A DNA stretch of 64,000 nucleotides from Termitidicoccus mucosus (lineage in GTDB: Bacteria; Verrucomicrobiota; Verrucomicrobiia; Opitutales; Opitutaceae). Location: contig NZ_CP109796.1 of assembly GCF_038725785.1 (NCBI RefSeq), positions 124,001 to 188,000 on the forward strand, read 5' to 3'. Below the pieces are notes generated by a model, which was not told where the DNA came from, did not search any database, and saw only the letters and a program-made list of their open reading frames with translations. Positions 9,690 to 20,070 of this stretch are shown one piece after another. A program made the position numbers and the translations under genes. Numbering within the stretch: the stretch's first letter is position 1; every line of letters begins with the position of its first letter.

Positions 9690-12362
9690 CTATTCCAGCA
9701 ACGCTTTCATGTCGGCGAGCGTGAGTTTCGCGGCGGTCGCGTCGCTGGCTTCGAAGACGTCGGCGAGGAGTTTGCGTTTCGTGTCCTGGAGCTGGAGAAC
9801 CTTTTCCTCCACGGTGCCGGAGCAGATGAGTTTGTAGCTCGTCACCACGCGCGTCTGGCCGATGCGGTGGGCGCGGTCGGTGGCCTGCGCCTCGACCGCG
9901 GGATTCCACCACGGATCGAGATGGATGACGGTGTCGGCGGCGGTGAGGTTGAGTCCCGTGCCGCCGGCCTTGAGGGAGATGAGAAAAACCGGGACGGAGG
10001 CGTCGTTGTCAAAACGATCGACGGCGGCCTGGCGCGCGCGGACGTGCATCGAGCCATCGAGACGGACATGGGCGATGCCACGGGCGTCGAGTTCGGCGGC
10101 GGCGAGGTCGAGGAGTTTTGTGAATTGCGAGAAAACAAGGATGCGATGCCCGTCGTCGATGGCCTCGTCCAACAGTTCGAGGAAGGTGTCGAGTTTGGCG
10201 GAGTCGGCGGCGCCGAATGCGGAATGCGGATTGCGGAATGCGGAATGAGGCGCTGCCGCGCCGATGGCGACGTCGTCGCCGGTGCCGGCATCGGGCGCGA
10301 GGGTTTTCATTCCGCAATCCGCATTCCGCATTCCGCATTCGACGAGGCGCGGGTCGCAGCAGACTTGGCGGAGGCGAAGAAGCTGGGTGAGCGTGGCGAG
10401 ACGGATGGCGTTTTCCGAAGCGCCGCCGGTTTCGAGATCGAGGAGCTGGCGCTCGGTGGTTTCGTGCACGCGCCGGTAGAGCGCGGCCTGGGCCGGGGTG
10501 AGTTCGCAATAAATGACCTGCTCGATTTTTCCGGGCAGTTCGGGCGCCACGGATTCCTTGGTGCGGCGGAGGATGTAGGGCGCGGCGCGCGCGCGGAGGC
10601 GTTCATCATGCCAGAGACGCTCCTCGCCGCGCGTGCCGGCCGGCATCGCATCGAGGTAGCCGGGAAGGAGGATTTCGAGCAGGGAGCGCAGGTCGTCGAG
10701 GGAGTTTTCGAGGGGCGTGCCGGTGAGCAGGAAACGCGAGCCGGCGCGGAGCGAACGGAGGGCGCGGGCATTTTGCGAGCGGCGGTTTTTCAAGTGCTGC
10801 GCCTCGTCGGCGATGAGGAGCGCGAGCGGCGCGTCGGCGAAAAGCGCGCGGTCGCGGGCGAGCGTGCCGTAGGAAGTGATCACGAGGTCGTGCGCGCCGA
10901 GGTCGGAGGCGCGGGCCAGGCGGCTGTTTCCGTGATGGATGAACACGCGCAACGCCGGCGCGAAGCGGGCGGCTTCGCGCCGCCAGTTTTCGACCAGCGA
11001 GGCGGGGCAGACGACGAGCGCGGGAGCGGGAAGAATTTTCGATTTTCGATTCTCGATTTTCGATTGAGAGGCATTCGGACTGAATTCATTTAGAGCGGCA
11101 GCTCCCCCAATCGAAAATCGAGAATCGAAAATCGAAAATTCCATGCCGGTTTCGTTTTTAAGCGCGGCGATGACGGCGAGGGCTTGCAGGGTTTTGCCGA
11201 GGCCCATCTCGTCGGCAAGAATGCCGCCGAGACCGTGGCGGCGCAGGTGCCAGAGCCACGCGGCGCCGAGGCGCTGGTAGGGGCGGAGCAGGGCGTCGAG
11301 CGCGGCGGGAACGGGCGCGGGGGCGAGCCGGGAGGTGTCGCGCAAGGCGGCGCTGAGTTCGCGCCAGGCCGAGGGCGGTTTGAACCCGGGGGCGATCTCC
11401 TCGATGATGGACTCGGCATCGGCCACGCGGGCGGCGTTGACGCGATGCGTGCGGCGGGCGACAAGTCCCCCGCCGGCGCCTCCCGGCTCGCCGGCCAGGG
11501 CGCGCTGGGCCGAGGCGAGGCGGTCGAGCGTCGAGGGCGGGAGGAGATAAACGCCGCCGTCGTCCTCGACGTAGCCGCGCCCGGAGGCGGCCGCCGCGAG
11601 TAGTTGTTTTTCGGATACAAGGCCGGCGCGGAGGCCGAGGGTCACACGGTAGCCGCCGTCGTTTCCGTCGGCATCGCAGACGACGGCGGCGTCGGAAATG
11701 CGGGCGGTGTTTTTCTCAAAGTTGTCGGTGAACTCGGCCTGAAAGGCGCCGCGGAGGGCCGCGCCGTGCGCGGCGAGGAAGGCGAGCGTTTTGTGGCGGT
11801 CGCGCAGCCACCATTTGCGATTGGAGGGTTCGAGGCGGAAGCCCGAGTTTTTAAGCAGCTCGAGCGCGTCGGCGTAGGCAATGTGCTCGCGCGAGGGCAG
11901 GGTGATGGCGAGGTAGTGCTCGGAGCCGTCAACGAGCATCGGCGTCGATGCGGATGAGGACCGCGGCGCCGCCGCACGGGCGGGCGCGCCGGCGCGGGAC
12001 GCGGGCGGCGTTGTTGTTGGGGAAGAGGCGCCGGGCGCGGCGGGGAAGGGCGGCGGCGATTCCTGCAAGTGCTCGCTCGCACCGCGCAGACGCGGGCCGA
12101 CCCATAACAGCGGCGCGGATGGCTGGTTGAGCCGGAAGAAAACGGGTTGTGGCGCGAGGGTGGCGATGAGTTCGCGGAGTTGCGCGCGGGTTATTTGGAT
12201 AAAGGGCGGCGGCGCGTCCGTGCCGCACCAGCGTTGCAGCAGCGCGAGAGCCGGGAGCAATGCCGCGGGCGGCACGCCGGAGGCATCGAGCTCGATCTTG
12301 AGCGCGATGGCATCGCGGGCGGCGGCAGTGGCGAGATTGGGCGGCAGGAAAAGGCGGAGCAT
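9690..12362 (-). CDS. SNF2-family DEAD/DEAH-box helicase with two in-frame repeats
   Basis: This is an 890-aa SNF2/Rad54-type ATPase, expected to remodel nucleoprotein complexes or translocate on DNA. The motifs are complete: I (DEMGLGKT), Ia (LVVCPASLVENW), II (DEAQ), III (LTGTPLENS), IV (ILVFSQFTKLLD), V (KAGGTGLNL) and VI (ATDRAHRIGQTR). The first ~330 residues carry a less conserved region with a Pro/Ala-rich linker. Two segments look foreign: one between motifs I and Ia, from repeat 11034-11140 (reads FSIFDSRFSIG... SKIENRKSKI), and one after CCDPRLV, from repeat 10215-10340 (reads ECGMRNADCGM... PHSAFRNPHSAF). Both keep the frame. Confidence 0.93.
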   Translation of the reverse strand: MLRLFLPPNLATAAARDAIALKIELDASGVPPAALLPALALLQRWCGTDAPPPFIQITRAQLRELIATLAPQPVFFRLNQPSAPLLWVGPRLRGASEHLQESPPPFPAAPGASSPTTTPPASRAGAPARAAAPRSSSASTPMLVDGSEHYLAITLPSREHIAYADALELLKNSGFRLEPSNRKWWLRDRHKTLAFLAAHGAALRGAFQAEFTDNFEKNTARISDAAVVCDADGNDGGYRVTLGLRAGLVSEKQLLAAAASGRGYVEDDGGVYLLPPSTLDRLASAQRALAGEPGGAGGGLVARRTHRVNAARVADAESIIEEIAPGFKPPSAWRELSAALRDTSRLAPAPVPAALDALLRPYQRLGAAWLWHLRRHGLGGILADEMGLGKTLQALAVIAALKNETGMEFSIFDSRFSIGGAAALNEFSPNASQSKIENRKSKILPAPALVVCPASLVENWRREAARFAPALRVFIHHGNSRLARASDLGAHDLVITSYGTLARDRALFADAPLALLIADEAQHLKNRRSQNARALRSLRAGSRFLLTGTPLENSLDDLRSLLEILLPGYLDAMPAGTRGEERLWHDERLRARAAPYILRRTKESVAPELPGKIEQVIYCELTPAQAALYRRVHETTERQLLDLETGGASENAIRLATLTQLLRLRQVCCDPRLVECGMRNADCGMKTLAPDAGTGDDVAIGAAAPHSAFRNPHSAFGAADSAKLDTFLELLDEAIDDGHRILVFSQFTKLLDLAAAELDARGIAHVRLDGSMHVRARQAAVDRFDNDASVPVFLISLKAGGTGLNLTAADTVIHLDPWWNPAVEAQATDRAHRIGQTRVVTSYKLICSGTVEEKVLQLQDTKRKLLADVFEASDATAAKLTLADMKALLE
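10215..10340. repeat. In-frame palindromic repeat (7-nt units) inside helicase
   Basis: The arm 10215-10240 (gaatgcggaatgcggattgc...) is the exact complement of 10308-10333, and extra GGAATGC-type heptamers extend both sides. It lies inside the helicase gene between CCDPRLV and SAKLD, where SNF2 proteins normally have a short loop. It adds about 40 residues without breaking the frame. Confidence 0.88.
11034..11140. repeat. In-frame palindromic repeat (TCGATTT units) inside helicase
   Basis: The arms 11034-11066 and 11108-11140 are perfect 33-bp inverted repeats (aattttcgattttcgattct...). The element lies between helicase motifs I and Ia and adds about 35-38 in-frame residues that have no counterpart in typical SNF2 proteins. 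The arms are strongly AT-rich against a GC-rich gene. Confidence 0.9.
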
Positions 12363-12462
12363 GATGGCGACGGGCGGCTAGATTTGCCGGAGTTTTCCGC
12401 CGGAGGGGAGAAAAATGTCCGTTCGCCTTTTCCGCCTGGGGCAACGGTATTTTATTGGCGGA

Positions 12463-13026
12463 TCAATCCCCGCGCTCGTCGCTTCGCGCGATGGAGCGGA
12501 TCGCGTTTTCGGCGGAGTCCCCGTCGAGCACGTCGAAGTCCGCGAGGCCGGACAGGTCCCAGAGCGCGGTGCAGGCGCCGTTCTTTGCGGCGGACGGGCG
12601 GCGCACCATGACGGAAAACAGCCGGCTCTCCGGCAGCGCGCGGCGCAGTTCCTCGCGCGTCCAAACCAGGGTCGCGGCGGGAATCTCGACGATGAGCCAC
12701 GCGGGGCGTTCGGCGGACGTGAGGCGGGCGAGTTCGTCCACGAGACCGCTGTCAGGGCAGCAGAGGCAGGGCGGGCGGCGTTCGAGCAGCGTGAGTTGAG
12801 TGACAGGGGCCGGCGGCGCGGGTTCTTTTTTCGGGCCGGGGCACAAGGTGTCCGGCACGGCGCGCACCAGCGTGCAACGCGTCTCCGGGGCGCGCGCGGC
12901 GATCTCGCCGAGCAGGCGGCGCACCCAGCGCGCGCGTCCGGCGTCGTCGAAACCGCCCGCCAGCACCACGCGCGGAGCGGCGGCGGGGTGGGGGATGGCG
13001 GGGGCTTGCGGGTCGATGGAGGGCAT
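12463..13026 (-). CDS. COG0523/CobW-like protein with degenerate P-loop
   Basis: A 187-aa protein that resembles the N-terminal half of COG0523 (CobW/YjiA metal-chaperone) GTPases. The first strand and would-be P-loop read RVVLAGGFDDAGRARW at residues 19-34, where active members have GFLGAGKTT; the Lys-Thr is missing. The metal-binding CxCC motif is kept as CLCC (87-90). It is followed by ERPAWLIVEIPA, like the family's ERPD-IVIET strand. GTP hydrolysis is therefore unlikely, and the C-terminal domain is absent. It could be a metal-binding relative or a decaying gene. The start at 13026 avoids reading through the upstream palindrome. It lies downstream of mtaB on the same strand. Confidence 0.6.
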   Translation of the reverse strand: MPSIDPQAPAIPHPAAAPRVVLAGGFDDAGRARWVRRLLGEIAARAPETRCTLVRAVPDTLCPGPKKEPAPPAPVTQLTLLERRPPCLCCPDSGLVDELARLTSAERPAWLIVEIPAATLVWTREELRRALPESRLFSVMVRRPSAAKNGACTALWDLSGLADFDVLDGDSAENAIRSIARSDERGD

Positions 13027-13077
13027 GGGCGGGTGCGATGCTGGAATTGCTGTCGCCCCGTCCCGCCGGTCGCTCCA

Positions 13078-13176
13078 TCTTTCCTCTTTATTCTTTATCT
13101 TTCCTCTTTCTCCTTCTCCTCGTCTTCGTCTTCGTTTTGGAGAGAAAGAGGAAAGATAAAGAATAAAGAGGAAAGA
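13078..13176. repeat. Perfect 35-bp polypyrimidine/polypurine inverted repeat
   Basis: The arms 13078-13112 and 13142-13176 are perfectly complementary and almost purely pyrimidine then purine (tctttcctctttattcttta...). The 29-nt loop is also pyrimidine-rich. A sister element with the same core sits on the other side of mtaB at 14772-14872, and a partial relative lies at 55668-55730. Confidence 0.9.
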
Positions 13177-13252
13177 GTGTTGATGGGCTACGCGGGGTTT
13201 TAGGGGGCCATATATGCATCCCGTGCGCGGGACCGGGAACCTTGGCCGGCGC

Positions 13253-14632
13253 TCACACGCCGTATTCAGCCGGCAAATACTTGCCGGCATCCACGACCTG
13301 TTTCTGAGCCTCGATGAATTCCGGCTCGTTGTCCGGCAGGTCATCCAGTTGCGCCTCGATGCGATCAAAAAACGCGGTCTCGCGCGCCTCCAGTTTGAGC
13401 GCGCCGGAGGCATGCCCGGTCTTCAACTCCACCAGCGCCGCGCGCGCGGCGGCGACTCCGGCGCGGTAATAATCGGGGGCGTCCACGATGGCTTGCGCCA
13501 CCGCGATGACGCTTTCCGGACGCAGCACCCACGCCTGCGGGTCGAGGCCGGCGTCGCTCTCCACGAGCCAGCGCCGGAGCGTGAGCGCCGATTCGCGGCC
13601 CTCGGCCAGGGCGCGGTTCATGAGGCGGCAGTCGTAGATGAGCTGTTCCATGTAACAGGTCGGCGCCATGCCGCCGAGCAGCTTGATGTTTTGCACGGAT
13701 TCGTTCGACCAGGTGTCGGCGTAAACGGCGGCGATATTGCCCAGCGGGCTGAGGTGCGCGCACGCGGCGGTTTTGCCTTCCATTGCCATGGGATAGCCGG
13801 TGATCGCCTTGAGAAACGGATTTTCGTAGCCGCAGTCCTTGCCGGGGCCAACTGCGCCGTGCTCGTAGGCGACGAGCGAACGCACCGCCGACACCGCACG
13901 CACCACGGCGGCGAACACGCGCGGGATCATGCGTTGCTCGGCCAGCACCATCGCGGTGTTGCCAAAGCCGCAGGCCGTGTCGCCCGCGCACACCGCGCCG
14001 TGGCGCCGGGCGATTTCATTGAGCCTGTCCCAGAGAAACGCCATGTCGCGGACGCCGAGCGAGCACATCGCGTAGATGACCTGCCCGATGTCGCATTGGA
14101 GCAAGGCCTCGTCGTGCAGTTCTTTTCCGCCGACCGACTCGATGCTGAGCAACTCTGCGCCGGCCTTGGCCGCGCCTTCAAACAATTCCTGCATGCGCTC
14201 CCAGTGCTCGCCGTGGCGCATCAGCGGCGGGCGGGCGAACTCGCGGTTGTCGTTTGGCGTCATGCGGAGCACGGAGGGCAGGCCGTGTTTCACATGCGTG
14301 TCGTTCATCGCATCGAGCAGGATGTTCGCCAGCTCCAGTCCGTAGGCCGGCGTGGAGGTCATCGGCGGCACGGTCTCGAATTCGATGACGACGCCGGGAG
14401 CCTCCAGTTCCACGGCGCGCTTGAGCGCGCCGGTGATGATGTCGCGATAGTGGCGCGCGACTTCCGGCATGGTCGCGGCGGTGACATCCATCGCGGGCAG
14501 CGTGAAGTTGAGTTCGGGATAAACCACGCCGCCGCCGATGTGCAGGCCGCGGCGTGTGCGCAGGGGTTTCGGGGCGATGCCGAAGAGGAGGTCCCGGGAG
14601 TTGGAGATGGCGAGTTGACGGTATTTCATCAT
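13253..14632 (-). CDS. mtaB: Methanol:corrinoid methyltransferase homologue (MtaB)
   Basis: This 459-aa protein resembles MtaB from methanogens and acetogens along its full length. MtaB moves the methyl group of methanol onto a Co(I) corrinoid protein (MtaC). The three zinc ligands known for Methanosarcina MtaB (Glu164, Cys220, Cys269) have counterparts here: Glu165 in ESVGGKE, Cys221 in GDTACGF and Cys267 in GPGKDCGYEN. Other shared stretches are RSLVAYEHGA, MAMEGKT and DTWSNESVQN. A start one codon later is equally possible (two consecutive ATGs). No mtaC, mtaA or corrinoid-activation gene is adjacent, so the partner must be elsewhere or the substrate may differ. The gene is bracketed by two related palindromes. 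Confidence 0.9.
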   Translation of the reverse strand: MMKYRQLAISNSRDLLFGIAPKPLRTRRGLHIGGGVVYPELNFTLPAMDVTAATMPEVARHYRDIITGALKRAVELEAPGVVIEFETVPPMTSTPAYGLELANILLDAMNDTHVKHGLPSVLRMTPNDNREFARPPLMRHGEHWERMQELFEGAAKAGAELLSIESVGGKELHDEALLQCDIGQVIYAMCSLGVRDMAFLWDRLNEIARRHGAVCAGDTACGFGNTAMVLAEQRMIPRVFAAVVRAVSAVRSLVAYEHGAVGPGKDCGYENPFLKAITGYPMAMEGKTAACAHLSPLGNIAAVYADTWSNESVQNIKLLGGMAPTCYMEQLIYDCRLMNRALAEGRESALTLRRWLVESDAGLDPQAWVLRPESVIAVAQAIVDAPDYYRAGVAAARAALVELKTGHASGALKLEARETAFFDRIEAQLDDLPDNEPEFIEAQKQVVDAGKYLPAEYGV

Positions 14633-14939
14633 GAGGGGAAGTTCGCTTTTCAGCCTAGCAGCCGGGCGTCTTCGCGGGATTGCACTGTTGTGCTTGTTTT
14701 TTTCACTTTTGTGTGGCGCGGGTCGGCGAAGGCGCGCGCGGCATGGGAAAATCGTTCGCCTATGCGTTCCGCCCAGGGTTCTTTCCTCTTTATTCTTTCT
14801 CTTTCCTCTTTCGTCAGGAACGGACGGGGGAGAAAGAGGAAAGAGAAAGAATAAAGAGGAAAGAACCCTGGGCAGGGAACGAGGATGTTTTTTGGGGCCG
14901 CTATGGACAAACCCCCGTTTGCATGACAGGTGTGGCGCG
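14633..14939. other. Intergenic region between mtaB and coaB
   Basis: This divergent spacer holds the 40-bp inverted repeat at 14772-14872 and otherwise no gene that can be supported. It should contain promoters for mtaB (leftward) and coaB (rightward), but no convincing -35/-10 pair was recognised. Confidence 0.6.
14772..14872. repeat. Perfect 40-bp polypyrimidine/polypurine inverted repeat
   Basis: The arms 14772-14811 and 14833-14872 are perfect inverted repeats, starting cccagggttctttcctcttt, with a 21-nt loop. The core tttcctctttattcttt is shared with the element at 13078-13176 on the other side of mtaB. Confidence 0.9.
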
Positions 14940-15584
14940 GTGAAAACAAGCACGCCCCCCCGCATCCTCCTCACCGCCGGACCGACGCGCGAGCACATCG
15001 ATCCGGTGCGCTTTTTGAGCAACGGATCCAGCGGGCGCATGGGCTACGCGCTGGCCGGTGAGGCGGCCGCGCGCGGTTGCGCGGTGGAGCTGGTGAGCGG
15101 CCCGGTGTCGCTCCCCGCGCCGGAGGGCGTGACCGTGCACCGCGTCGTGTCGGCGGCGGACATGCTGGCGGCGTGCGAGCCGCTGTTTGGCGCATGCGAT
15201 GTGTTCATCGCGGTGGCGGCGGTGTCGGATTACCGTCCGCGTGTCTTCGCGCCGGAGAAAATGAAAAAAAACGGCGGGGTGCTCACACTGGAATTCGAGC
15301 CGACGGTGGACATCCTGAAAACACTGGCCGCCCGCAAGCACCCCGGGCAGACCGTGGTCGGCTTCGCGGCGGAAACGCGCGACGTGGAGGCTTATGCGCG
15401 GCGCAAACTGGAAACGAAAAATCTCGACTGGATCGTGGCCAACGACGTGAGCCGCCCGGGCATCGGCATGGACGCGGCCGACAATGCCGTGCTGCTGCTT
15501 TCGCGCGCCGGGGCGCGGCTTGCCTTTGGCCCGGCGCCGAAGCAGGCCGTGGCCGGTTTTATTTTGGACCATGTGCTTTGCTGA
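14940..15584 (+). CDS. coaB: Phosphopantothenoylcysteine synthetase, stand-alone CoaB
   Basis: A 214-aa protein equal to the C-terminal (CoaB) half of the usual bifunctional CoaBC. It couples 4'-phosphopantothenate to cysteine in CoA synthesis. The opening segment LTAGPTREHIDPVRFLSN with GSSGRMGYALA is diagnostic of the nucleotide-binding Rossmann fold, and AAVSDYRP, KMKK and the NDVS loop follow. GTG at 14940 is taken as start because no in-frame ATG lies closer and the upstream reading frame runs through the palindrome. The CoaC decarboxylase domain is missing, so coaC must be encoded separately. Confidence 0.92.
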   Translation: MKTSTPPRILLTAGPTREHIDPVRFLSNGSSGRMGYALAGEAAARGCAVELVSGPVSLPAPEGVTVHRVVSAADMLAACEPLFGACDVFIAVAAVSDYRPRVFAPEKMKKNGGVLTLEFEPTVDILKTLAARKHPGQTVVGFAAETRDVEAYARRKLETKNLDWIVANDVSRPGIGMDAADNAVLLLSRAGARLAFGPAPKQAVAGFILDHVLC

Positions 15585-15634
15585 CGACCGCGACCGCCGG
15601 GCTCGCGGACGAGATGGCAGGATGCGTTTTCCCT

Positions 15635-15671
15635 GTCTCAAACTGTGACATCGTCACGGGTACCGTGAGAC
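15635..15671. promoter_or_regulatory. Nested palindromes upstream of dnaK, possible operator
   Basis: An outer palindrome GTCTCA (15635-15640) / TGAGAC (15666-15671) encloses an inner GTGACatcGTCAC (15645-15657). It lies about 137 nt before the dnaK start. No CIRCE element (TTAGCACTC-N9-GAGTGCTAA) is visible here or before groES. A weak promoter-like pair TTGGTT-17 nt-TTATGA follows at 15722-15750. Regulatory function is inference. Confidence 0.35.
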
Positions 15672-15807
15672 ATGATGGCCCAAAATCGGCATTTGGCGCT
15701 GCCGTACTCCGGCTGACTCGATTGGTTGGAAATTTTTAATTAACTTATGAACACAATCTAACAAATTCATCCGACTCCCGGGGCACATCCTCTGCTAAAG
15801 ATCTGGC

Positions 15808-17733
15808 ATGGCTCACATTTTAGGCATCGACTTAGGCACCACCAATTCCTGCATGTCCGTCATGGAGGGCGGCGAACCTGTCGTCATCCCCAACGCCGAG
15901 GGCGCGCGCACCACCCCTTCCGTGGTTGCCTTCACCAAGACCGGCGAACGTCTCGTCGGCCAGGCCGCCAAACGACAGGCCGTCACCAACCCCTCCAACA
16001 CCATCTTCTCCGCCAAGCGACTCATCGGCCGTAAATATTCCGAGATCAAGGATGAGGCCGCCGCATTCCCCTTCAAAGTCGTCGAGGGCAAAAACGGCGA
16101 CGCCTACATCGAGGCGAAAGTCGGCGACAAAACCGAGACCTTCGCCCCGCAGCAAATCTCCTCGTTCGTTCTCGCGAAAATGAAGGCCGACGCCGAGGCC
16201 TACCTCGGCGAAAAAATCACGCAGGCCGTCATCACCGTCCCCGCCTACTTCAACGACGCCCAGCGCCAGGCCACCAAGGATGCCGGCAAAATCGCCGGCC
16301 TCGACGTGCTCCGCATCATCAATGAACCCACCGCCGCCTCGCTCGCCTACGGTCTCGACAAAAAGAAGGACGAGAAAATCGCGGTGTTCGACCTCGGCGG
16401 CGGCACCTTCGACGTGTCCGTGCTCGAAATCGGCGACGGCGTCTTCGAGGTGAAAGCCACCAATGGCGACACCCATCTCGGCGGCGACAACTGGGACGAG
16501 GCGCTGATCACCTGGCTTGTTGACTCCTTCAAAAAGGACAACGGCATCGACCTCCGCAAAGACCCGATGGCGCTCCAGCGCCTCAAGGAAGAAGCCGAAA
16601 AAGCCAAGATCGCCCTCTCCTCCACGCAGAGCTACGACATCAACCTCCCCTTTATCACCGCCGACGCGTCCGGACCGAAACACCTCACTGTCACGCTCAG
16701 CCGCGCGAAAATGGAGCAAATCTGCGAGGACCTTTTCGCCCGCTGCACCCCGCCCTTCAACAACTGCCTCCGCGACTCCGGCCTCACCACCTCGCAAATC
16801 GACGAACTCGTCCTCGTCGGCGGCATGACCCGCATGCCCAAGGTCGTTGAAATCGCCAAGCAGCTCGCCGGCAAGACACCCCACCAAGGCGTGAACCCCG
16901 ACGAGGTCGTCGCCATCGGCGCGGCCATCCAGGGCGGCGTGCTCAAGGGTGACGTGCGCGACGTGCTCCTCCTCGACGTGACACCGCTCACGCTCGCCAT
17001 CGAGACCGCCGGCGGCGTCGCCACGCCGATGATTCCGCGCAACACCACCATCCCCTCGAAAAAGTCGCAAACCTTCTCCACCTACTCGGACAACCAGCCC
17101 GGCGTCGAAATCGTCGTCCTCCAGGGCGAGCGCCCGATGTCCCGCGACAACAAACGCATCGGCGACTTCAAGCTCGACGGCATCCCGCCCGCGCCGCGCG
17201 GCACGCCGCAAATCGAGGTCACCTTCGACATCGACGCCAACGGCATCCTCCACGTTTCGGCCAAGGACCTCGGCACCGGCAAGGAGCACAAAATCAAAAT
17301 CGAGAACTCCTCCGGCCTGTCCAAGGACGAGGTCGAGCGCATGACCAAGGAGGCCGAGCTTCACGCCGCCGAGGACAAGAATCGCAAGGAAGCCGTCGAG
17401 ACCAAAAACCAGCTCGACAGCACCATCTATCAGCTCGAAAAAGCCCTCAAGGATGCCGGCGACAAACTCCCCGCCGACGTGAAGGCCAAGGTCGATCCCG
17501 CCATCGCCGACGCGAAAAAAGCGCTCGAAAGCGATGACGCCGGCAAGATGAAAGCCGCGCTGGAAAGCCTCCAGAAGATCGGCGCCGAGTTCTACGCCCA
17601 GGCGCAGCAGGCCGCCGGCGCCGCAGGCGCGCCGCCGCCTCCGGGCGGCGAACCCAAGAAAGACGAGCCGAAAAAAGCCGATGTTGTCGACGCCGACTTC
17701 GAGGTCGTGGACGACGACAAGAAGAAAGGCTGA
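15808..17733 (+). CDS. dnaK: Chaperone protein DnaK (Hsp70)
   Basis: A full-length Hsp70 (641 aa) that binds exposed hydrophobic segments of client proteins in an ATP-driven cycle with DnaJ and GrpE. It begins [19 protein letters not shown] (phosphate-1). It contains [13 protein letters not shown], the phosphate-2 signature [16 protein letters not shown], the linker [16 protein letters not shown], and the substrate-binding domain with [15 protein letters not shown]. The C-terminus is a Gly/Pro linker followed by an acidic tail ending in [14 protein letters not shown], similar to the EEVD-like tails of bacterial DnaK. dnaJ and grpE are not adjacent; groES-groEL follow about 190 nt downstream on the same strand. 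Confidence 0.98.
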   Translation: MAHILGIDLGTTNSCMSVMEGGEPVVIPNAEGARTTPSVVAFTKTGERLVGQAAKRQAVTNPSNTIFSAKRLIGRKYSEIKDEAAAFPFKVVEGKNGDAYIEAKVGDKTETFAPQQISSFVLAKMKADAEAYLGEKITQAVITVPAYFNDAQRQATKDAGKIAGLDVLRIINEPTAASLAYGLDKKKDEKIAVFDLGGGTFDVSVLEIGDGVFEVKATNGDTHLGGDNWDEALITWLVDSFKKDNGIDLRKDPMALQRLKEEAEKAKIALSSTQSYDINLPFITADASGPKHLTVTLSRAKMEQICEDLFARCTPPFNNCLRDSGLTTSQIDELVLVGGMTRMPKVVEIAKQLAGKTPHQGVNPDEVVAIGAAIQGGVLKGDVRDVLLLDVTPLTLAIETAGGVATPMIPRNTTIPSKKSQTFSTYSDNQPGVEIVVLQGERPMSRDNKRIGDFKLDGIPPAPRGTPQIEVTFDIDANGILHVSAKDLGTGKEHKIKIENSSGLSKDEVERMTKEAELHAAEDKNRKEAVETKNQLDSTIYQLEKALKDAGDKLPADVKAKVDPAIADAKKALESDDAGKMKAALESLQKIGAEFYAQAQQAAGAAGAPPPPGGEPKKDEPKKADVVDADFEVVDDDKKKG

Positions 17734-17920
17734 AAACCAGAAGGCTGAAGAGCTGAAAAAGCCCTTCGGCCGGAACCATCGGTCCCACCAACCAGCGACT
17801 TGTCGGTCCCGTTTATCCCCTTTGCCAGAGCCAGCCACTTTCGCCCCCGCGCCTCCCGCGCGGCGGGCGTCTCCCAAAAAACAACTCCGTTAGTAGCAAC
17901 CCAACAAAACAACCAACACT

Positions 17921-18217
17921 ATGGCCAAAATCAAAATCAAGCCCGTCGGTGATCGCGTCCTCGTGAAGCACATCGAGGAAAAAGAACAAGTCCGTGGAGG
18001 CATCATCATCCCGGATTCCGCCAAGGAAAAACCGCAGGAAGCCGAAGTCATCGCCCTCGGCACCGGCAAAAAAGACGAGAACGGCAAGATCGTTGCCTTC
18101 GAAGTTAAGATCGGGGACAAGGTGCTCATCAGCAAATACGGCGGCACCGAGGTCAAAATCGACGACGAGAAATACACCCTCGTCCGCGAAGACGACATCC
18201 TCGGCATCTTCGCCTGA
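17921..18217 (+). CDS. groES: Co-chaperonin GroES
   Basis: A 98-aa co-chaperonin, the heptameric lid that closes the GroEL cavity. Family landmarks are [13 protein letters not shown] at the N-terminus, the mobile loop [19 protein letters not shown] that docks onto GroEL, and the ending [15 protein letters not shown]. The sequence is complete and of normal length. groEL starts 74 nt downstream, as in the usual groESL operon; dnaK lies upstream in the same direction, making a compact heat-shock cluster. Confidence 0.98.
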   Translation: MAKIKIKPVGDRVLVKHIEEKEQVRGGIIIPDSAKEKPQEAEVIALGTGKKDENGKIVAFEVKIGDKVLISKYGGTEVKIDDEKYTLVREDDILGIFA

Positions 18218-18291
18218 GCCCGGGTATCCAAAATACCACCACACCTAAAGACTCAAACTGAAACGCTTAACCTAAACTTAATCCTACTCAC

Positions 18292-19920
<1,629 letters not shown>

Positions 19921-19981
19921 GTCCGCCTGCCGTATCCTGAAAACCGATACGAACAAAAAGGCCCGCGCCAATCACCAACCC

Positions 19982-20012
19982 AAAAGCGCCACCATTCCGG
20001 TGGCGCTTTTTT
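19982..20012 (+). terminator. Rho-independent terminator after groEL
   Basis: A 12-bp perfect stem aaaagcgccacc (19982-19993) pairs with ggtggcgctttt (19999-20010) around a 5-nt loop and is followed by a T-run. It lies 62 nt after the groEL stop and fits an intrinsic terminator for the groESL transcript. Confidence 0.9.
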
Positions 20013-20070
20013 ATTTCCCGCAGAGTATTCAAATGAAACTGGGTATGTTTTGGGGCTGAATAGCTTGGTT

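Noticed and set aside
15832-17877. 681-codon minus-strand reading frame opposite dnaK
   Set aside because: Antisense of a perfectly conserved dnaK; Asp/Gly-rich translation without motifs.
15585-18291. Search for CIRCE before dnaK and groES
   Set aside because: No TTAGCACTC-N9-GAGTGCTAA or close variant was found.
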